A DNA stretch of 8,072 nt, taken from assembly GCA_023143935.1 (NCBI GenBank), contig JAGLGQ010000043.1, positions 1 to 8,072 on the forward strand, given 5' to 3'. Below, one piece after another: positions 4,908 to 8,072 of this stretch. A program made the translations under genes and the position numbers. The notes beneath the pieces were generated by a model. That model saw nothing but the letters and a program-made list of their open reading frames with translations, was not told the DNA's origin and made no database searches. Source of the DNA: Minisyncoccota bacterium (GTDB taxonomy: Bacteria; Patescibacteriota; Minisyncoccia; Phycocordibacterales; GCA-2747955). Position 1 is the stretch's first letter; every line of letters begins with the position of its first letter.

Positions 4908-5212
4908 AATTTTTGAAAAGTGAGTGTAGGGAAAAGGTAATTTTGATGGGTGAAGTAAAGGGGGGAATTCAAAAACAAATTAGAATGGATTATTTTCTTC
5001 TTCCGTGTAATTTTTTGAATTCTACTTTATTAAATAAAACTAATGATTTGCTAAAAAGGATTGATGATGCTAAAAAAAGGGGAATAGAAACATCGGGATA
5101 TATTAGAAAGAATTTATTGCGAATTAGGAAGGAAATAAATTTAATTCAGGGGGGTGGTGACGATAAAAAAGGGGGTAGGAACAGGGGTGTTGATGATGGT
5201 TGGCATTATTAA
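4880..5212 (+). CDS. small basic protein of unknown function, paralog 3 of 3
   Basis: This protein of 110 residues is the longest of the three. MSSSKIERG at the N-terminus is shared with paralog 2, and KSECREKVILMGEV (13-26) aligns with paralog 1. LKRIDDAKKRGIETS (58-72), then I/L-spaced helix residues ending in I-N-L-I (86-89), is the common C-terminal motif. A glycine- and charge-rich tail (about 90-110, ending G-W-H-Y) is unique to it and probably disordered. The start overlaps the stop of paralog 2 by four bases, and no separate promoter or ribosome binding site is visible. A strong terminator follows the stop by five bases. Function is unknown; the array as a whole looks like a fast-evolving lineage-specific family. 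Confidence 0.78.
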   Translation: MSSSKIERGKFLKSECREKVILMGEVKGGIQKQIRMDYFLLPCNFLNSTLLNKTNDLLKRIDDAKKRGIETSGYIRKNLLRIRKEINLIQGGGDDKKGGRNRGVDDGWHY

Positions 5213-5217
5213 TTTTA

Positions 5218-5262
5218 AAAAAAACGAGCGAAAATTCCTTCGGAATTTTCGCTCGTTTTTTT
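5218..5262. terminator. bidirectional intrinsic terminator between convergent genes
   Basis: CGAGCGAAAATTCC (5225-5238) pairs perfectly with GGAATTTTCGCTCG (5242-5255) around the loop TTC. It is flanked by an A run before and seven T residues after (5256-5262), so both strands show stem plus U tract. It follows the stop of paralog 3 by five bases and can also back up termination of recG from the other side. Confidence 0.92.
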
Positions 5263-5271
5263 ATTTTAAAT

Positions 5272-5313
5272 AAATAGTGTCCCCTATAGAGTACTCTATA
5301 GGGGACACTATTT
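5272..5313. terminator. 42-bp perfect palindrome after recG
   Basis: The 21 bases 5272-5292 (core AGTGTCCCCTATAGAGT) are followed directly by their exact reverse complement (5293-5313). The element sits two bases beyond the recG stop codon. A T run (5311-5317) follows on the plus strand; the minus side has only a broken T/A tract. It probably ends recG transcription together with the neighbouring hairpin at 5218-5262. Confidence 0.75.
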
Positions 5314-5315
5314 TT

Positions 5316-7568
5316 TTATTCCAAATAAATTTTTTCCCGTATATCTTCTAATTTAGTTAAAAGATTTTTTTCTTTTTTATATAAATTATTTTTAATTAAA
5401 TTTTGAGCTTCGTTTCGTGCCGCTTCTACTAATTTTAGATTTTTTATAGCTTCCATAGCTAAATCACTAATACCAGATTGTTTGTTTCCTAAAATTTCTC
5501 CTGCCCCCCTTGTTTGTAAATCATGTTCCGCAAGTTCAAATCCATCACTTACCGTTTTAAATATTTTTAATCTTTTTAAGCTATCTTCATTTTTAGTATT
5601 TGCAAAAGCAAAACAGTATGGTTGAAACGAGCTTCTGGCAATACGACCTCTAAATTGATGAAGTTGAGATAAACCAAATCTTTCTGCCCCTTCTATAATT
5701 ATAACAGTTGCATTTTTAACAGACACACCCACTTCTATAACAGAAGTTGAAACAAGTATTTGAATTTTATTATCTAAAAAATTTTGCATTATCTGTATTT
5801 TTTCTTCTTTTTTTAATTTTGAATGTAATAGTCCGATTTTATAATTTTTAAAATATGGATTTTTTTTAGTTTCTTCCGTTACGGAAATTGCTGATTTTAC
5901 ATTTAAAGCTCTTTCTTTGTTTGGGTCTGGGTCAGAAATTCTTGGACAAATTATAAACATTTGTCTTCCTTCGTCTAATTTTTCTTTAGCTTTTTTGTAA
6001 ACATCTTTTCTTGATGTTTCATTATCTATAAAAACTTCAGTATTTACTTTTTTTCTTCCTTTTGGGAGTTCATCTATTATGGTTAAATTTAAATCGCCAT
6101 AAATAGAAAGGGCTAAAGTTCTGGGAATGGGGGTGGCAGTCATAGAGATTAAATGTGGTAAAATATCTTCATTTTCCGCAAGACCTTTTTTTATTATTTT
6201 TTCTGATTTTTTTAAACCTCCACTTTTTATTTTTTCTTTTTTTTCTTTTGGTTTGGCTCGTAGTTTTGCTCTTTGGTTTTTTCCAAATCTATGTTGTTCG
6301 TCTATAATAACTAATCCTAAATTTTCAAAAAATACATTTTTTGAAATTAAGGCATGAGTACCAATTAAAATCTGTATTTCCCCGTTCAAAGTCCATTCCA
6401 AAAGTTTTTTTTTTGAAATTTTTGTACTTTCATTTTTGTTTGTTTTTGAGGGAAATTTTTGTGTATTTTTTGAAGTGAGAAGTCCAATATTTATATTTTG
6501 ATTTTTAAATATTTTTGAAAATTCATTAAAAATTTGAATTGCTAAAATTTCGGTCGGAGCCATATATGCAACTTGTAATTTTCCGAAAGATTGATTTTTT
6601 GGTTTTGTTTTTACTGTGAAATATGATGCCGCCATAGCTACAACAGTTTTTCCTGATCCAACATCTCCTTCAATAAGCCTGCTTTCTGGTTCTCCAGATT
6701 TAAAATCATTTTCAATATCTTTTATGGCATCTTTTTGTTTATCGGTAAATTCAAAATCAAAAAACTTTTTAAATTTTTCTTTTGTTTCTTTTGTGGGTTT
6801 TATCGTAAAAGCTCCTGATTTTCTATATTTTTGTCTTTCAATATTTTTTACAATTTGAATAAAAAATATTTCTTCAAAAGCAAATCTTTTTTTTGCAACT
6901 TCTGATTGTTTATATTCTTTGGGTAAGTGTAAATAAAAAAAAGAATTTTTTAAGGAGGGGAGGCTGTACTTTTTTAAAATTTTTTCTGGAATTGGGTCAT
7001 TTAGGTTTTTTAAGAAATTTTTATTGGAAAGAATTTTTTTTATTTTGTGAAAAATCCATTTTGAAGTTATGTATTTTGTTTCTCTGTAAACTGGAAATAT
7101 TGTGAGTTCTTGGTCTTTTGATTTTTCTTCAAAAAGTGAACCAGTTTTTTCAATAGGAATTCCTTTTTTTTCAAATTCTGGATTGGTTATGTATATTCCT
7201 TGTGAATTTTCAGAAATCATACCAGAAAATTTAGCTGATGTTCCAATTTTAAGCATTTTTGAAATATATGGTTGAGAAAACCAGATTGCTTTTATTTTAT
7301 CTCCTGTGGTTTCTTCCAATATGGCTTCGGTCATTGTAAGTTTTGCGCGAAAAGATTCTTTGGTTTTTATACTTTTAACTACTGCATAAATATTCACCGC
7401 ATCGCCTTTTTTTATGTTTCGGATATATGAAATTCGGTTAAAATCTCCATATCTTATGGGAAAATAATAAAGTAAATCAGATATTGTAAAAATTTGGAGT
7501 TTTTTAAGTCCTAATTTTTGGTTTGAATTGATTTCAAAAATTCGTTCTAGGGGAGTTTGCAAATCCAT
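5316..7568 (-). CDS. recG: ATP-dependent DNA helicase RecG
   Basis: RecG remodels stalled replication forks and branched recombination intermediates. The 750-residue protein has an N-terminal wedge region beginning with D-L-L-Y-Y-F-P-I-R-Y (31-40) and an OB-like part at about 55-135. The helicase core contains Walker A G-D-V-G-S-G-K-T (301-308), D-E-Q-H (423-426) and TATPIPRTL (477-485). Further on are GLLHSKL (579-585), motif V around STSVIEVGVS (607-616) and motif VI H-Q-F-R-G-R-I-A-R (637-645), where A644 replaces the usual Gly. The C-terminal R-G-A-G-E-I-L-G-N-K-Q-S-G block (687-699) is typical. Common RecG proteins are about 680-700 residues; extra length comes partly from a lysine-rich insertion (about 438-468) between DEQH and TATP. 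The gene diverges from ruvX across 33 bp. A TATAAT on the minus strand (7596-7591) would give a leader of about 16 bases. Confidence 0.97.
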   Translation of the reverse strand: MDLQTPLERIFEINSNQKLGLKKLQIFTISDLLYYFPIRYGDFNRISYIRNIKKGDAVNIYAVVKSIKTKESFRAKLTMTEAILEETTGDKIKAIWFSQPYISKMLKIGTSAKFSGMISENSQGIYITNPEFEKKGIPIEKTGSLFEEKSKDQELTIFPVYRETKYITSKWIFHKIKKILSNKNFLKNLNDPIPEKILKKYSLPSLKNSFFYLHLPKEYKQSEVAKKRFAFEEIFFIQIVKNIERQKYRKSGAFTIKPTKETKEKFKKFFDFEFTDKQKDAIKDIENDFKSGEPESRLIEGDVGSGKTVVAMAASYFTVKTKPKNQSFGKLQVAYMAPTEILAIQIFNEFSKIFKNQNINIGLLTSKNTQKFPSKTNKNESTKISKKKLLEWTLNGEIQILIGTHALISKNVFFENLGLVIIDEQHRFGKNQRAKLRAKPKEKKEKIKSGGLKKSEKIIKKGLAENEDILPHLISMTATPIPRTLALSIYGDLNLTIIDELPKGRKKVNTEVFIDNETSRKDVYKKAKEKLDEGRQMFIICPRISDPDPNKERALNVKSAISVTEETKKNPYFKNYKIGLLHSKLKKEEKIQIMQNFLDNKIQILVSTSVIEVGVSVKNATVIIIEGAERFGLSQLHQFRGRIARSSFQPYCFAFANTKNEDSLKRLKIFKTVSDGFELAEHDLQTRGAGEILGNKQSGISDLAMEAIKNLKLVEAARNEAQNLIKNNLYKKEKNLLTKLEDIREKIYLE

Positions 7569-7578
7569 TTTTTAATTT

Positions 7579-7598
7579 TAACATGTTATCATTATAAT
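7579..7598. promoter_or_regulatory. divergent recG / ruvX promoter region
   Basis: The 33-bp gap between the two start codons holds TATAAT on the minus strand (7596-7591, recG) and overlapping candidates for ruvX on the plus strand: TATAAT at 7593-7598, or TATCAT at 7587-7592 preceded by TGT (extended -10). A 10-bp palindrome, TAACATGTTA (7579-7588), could be an operator. No convincing -35 box is seen on either side. For ruvX these positions imply a leaderless or nearly leaderless mRNA. Confidence 0.42.
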
Positions 7599-7601
7599 AA
7601 T

Positions 7602-8039
7602 ATGAAATATTTAGGAATTGATTATGGGAGTAAAAATATTGGGTTGGCTATTTCGGATTCTTCTGGTGTGGTAGCAATGCCTTATTTAATTTTAAATAAT
7701 AATAGGGATTTTTTAGGTGAAATTGCAAAAATTGTTGAAAAAGAGAAAATTGAAGCTTTTGTTTTTGGGGAGTCTAAAAATTTTAAAGGGGAAGATAATA
7801 GAATAAATATTGAAATAAAAAAGGTTGCAAAAGAGTTTGAAGAAAAATTTAAATTACCAGTTTATTTTGTTAATGAGATTTTTTCATCTATGGAATCGAA
7901 ATGGGGGGTGGAGAAGAGTATAAGGAGGGGGGAGAAGAAAAGTAGGAAGAGTAGGGGGGAGGGAAAGGTTGATGATAAAGCGGCAGTTATGATTTTGAAA
8001 TTATTTTTGGAAAAAAAATTATTGAACGATAGAGTTTGA
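7602..8039 (+). CDS. ruvX: RuvX/YqgF family RNase H-fold nuclease
   Basis: YqgF-family proteins are RNase H-like nucleases linked to pre-16S rRNA 5' processing and to Holliday junction resolution. The 145-residue product has M-K-Y-L-G-I-D7-Y-G-S opening the fold, F-G-E-S-K-N-F-K-G (55-63) in place of the usual GLP-x-N-x-x-G loop, N-E92-I-F-S-S (91-96) at the usual DERLTT site and V-D124-D-K-A-A (123-128) near the end. The acidic residues D7, E92 and D124 are kept, while the Asp before Glu has become Asn. A basic Arg/Lys/Gly loop (105-122) is encoded by a G- and purine-rich tract. The frame is open upstream to 7557, but that ATG lies inside recG; the conserved N-terminus fixes the start at 7602. 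Stop is TGA. Confidence 0.92.
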   Translation: MKYLGIDYGSKNIGLAISDSSGVVAMPYLILNNNRDFLGEIAKIVEKEKIEAFVFGESKNFKGEDNRINIEIKKVAKEFEEKFKLPVYFVNEIFSSMESKWGVEKSIRRGEKKSRKSRGEGKVDDKAAVMILKLFLEKKLLNDRV

Positions 8040-8072
8040 TTCTGTAATGAATAAATAATAAAAAAATACTAA
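8040..8072. other. short A/T-rich tail without recognised features
   Basis: The 33 bases after the ruvX stop contain no hairpin or start of a frame that I can support before the window ends. Confidence 0.6.

Noticed and set aside
4132..5212. Classical toxin-antitoxin pair
   Set aside because: The genes are paralogs of one another rather than two different families, and no known toxin or antitoxin motif is visible.
739..5313. CRISPR array or mobile-element ends built from the intergenic palindromes
   Set aside because: The palindromes differ in sequence, are irregularly spaced, and show no target-site duplications, transposase or cas genes.
6127..7105. Several plus-strand frames antisense to recG
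   Set aside because: They are low-complexity Phe/Ser-rich shadows of the recG frame with no start signals.
7557..7601. Longer N-terminus for ruvX
   Set aside because: The extra 15 codons overlap the recG start and precede the conserved MKYLGIDYG start, and the promoter candidates lie inside them.
4872..8039. Alternative genetic code with TGA as a sense codon
   Set aside because: TGA ends paralog 2 and ruvX at sensible places, and no internal TGA is needed in any conserved frame.

Overview
The window is an AT-rich, densely packed bacterial segment. It reads well with the standard bacterial code, since TGA serves as a stop (for example at 4881-4883 and 8037-8039). Low G+C, short intergenic gaps, almost no Shine-Dalgarno sequences, a threonyl-tRNA synthetase without the usual N-terminal TGS domain, and small lysine-rich proteins of unknown family together suggest a reduced-genome bacterium. 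A member of Patescibacteria (candidate phyla radiation) is my best guess, but this is an inference with no phylogenetic marker behind it.

Left part (1-1981, minus strand): three envelope-related genes. They are a VanW-family protein with a twin-arginine-like signal (cut by the window edge), a 74-residue lipoprotein, and a membrane-anchored SleB-like cell-wall hydrolase. The lipoprotein and hydrolase genes each have a clear TTGACA / TACAAT promoter. The hydrolase promoter overlaps the longest reading frame and moves the likely start to 1948.

Centre (1982-4055): a divergent promoter region surrounds a long hairpin. On the plus strand it leads into thrS. The thrS leader holds the most striking signal of the window: a 13-codon leader peptide with eight consecutive threonine codons (all four synonymous codons), followed by mutually exclusive RNA helices 1:2, 2:3 and 3:4, the last an intrinsic terminator. 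This is a complete trp/thr-type attenuator placed in front of the threonyl-tRNA synthetase gene. An intrinsic terminator closes the gene.

Right of centre (4056-5262, plus strand): three tandem paralogous small basic proteins of unknown function. The first two have nearly identical promoters, and the third is coupled to the second by an ATGA overlap. Their array contains a long hairpin whose ends resemble those of the hairpin at 1064-1132.

Right part (5218-8072): convergent terminators, then recG on the minus strand and, divergent from it across a 33-bp gap, ruvX/yqgF on the plus strand. Both are DNA-processing housekeeping genes. The remaining 33 bases after ruvX show nothing I can name.
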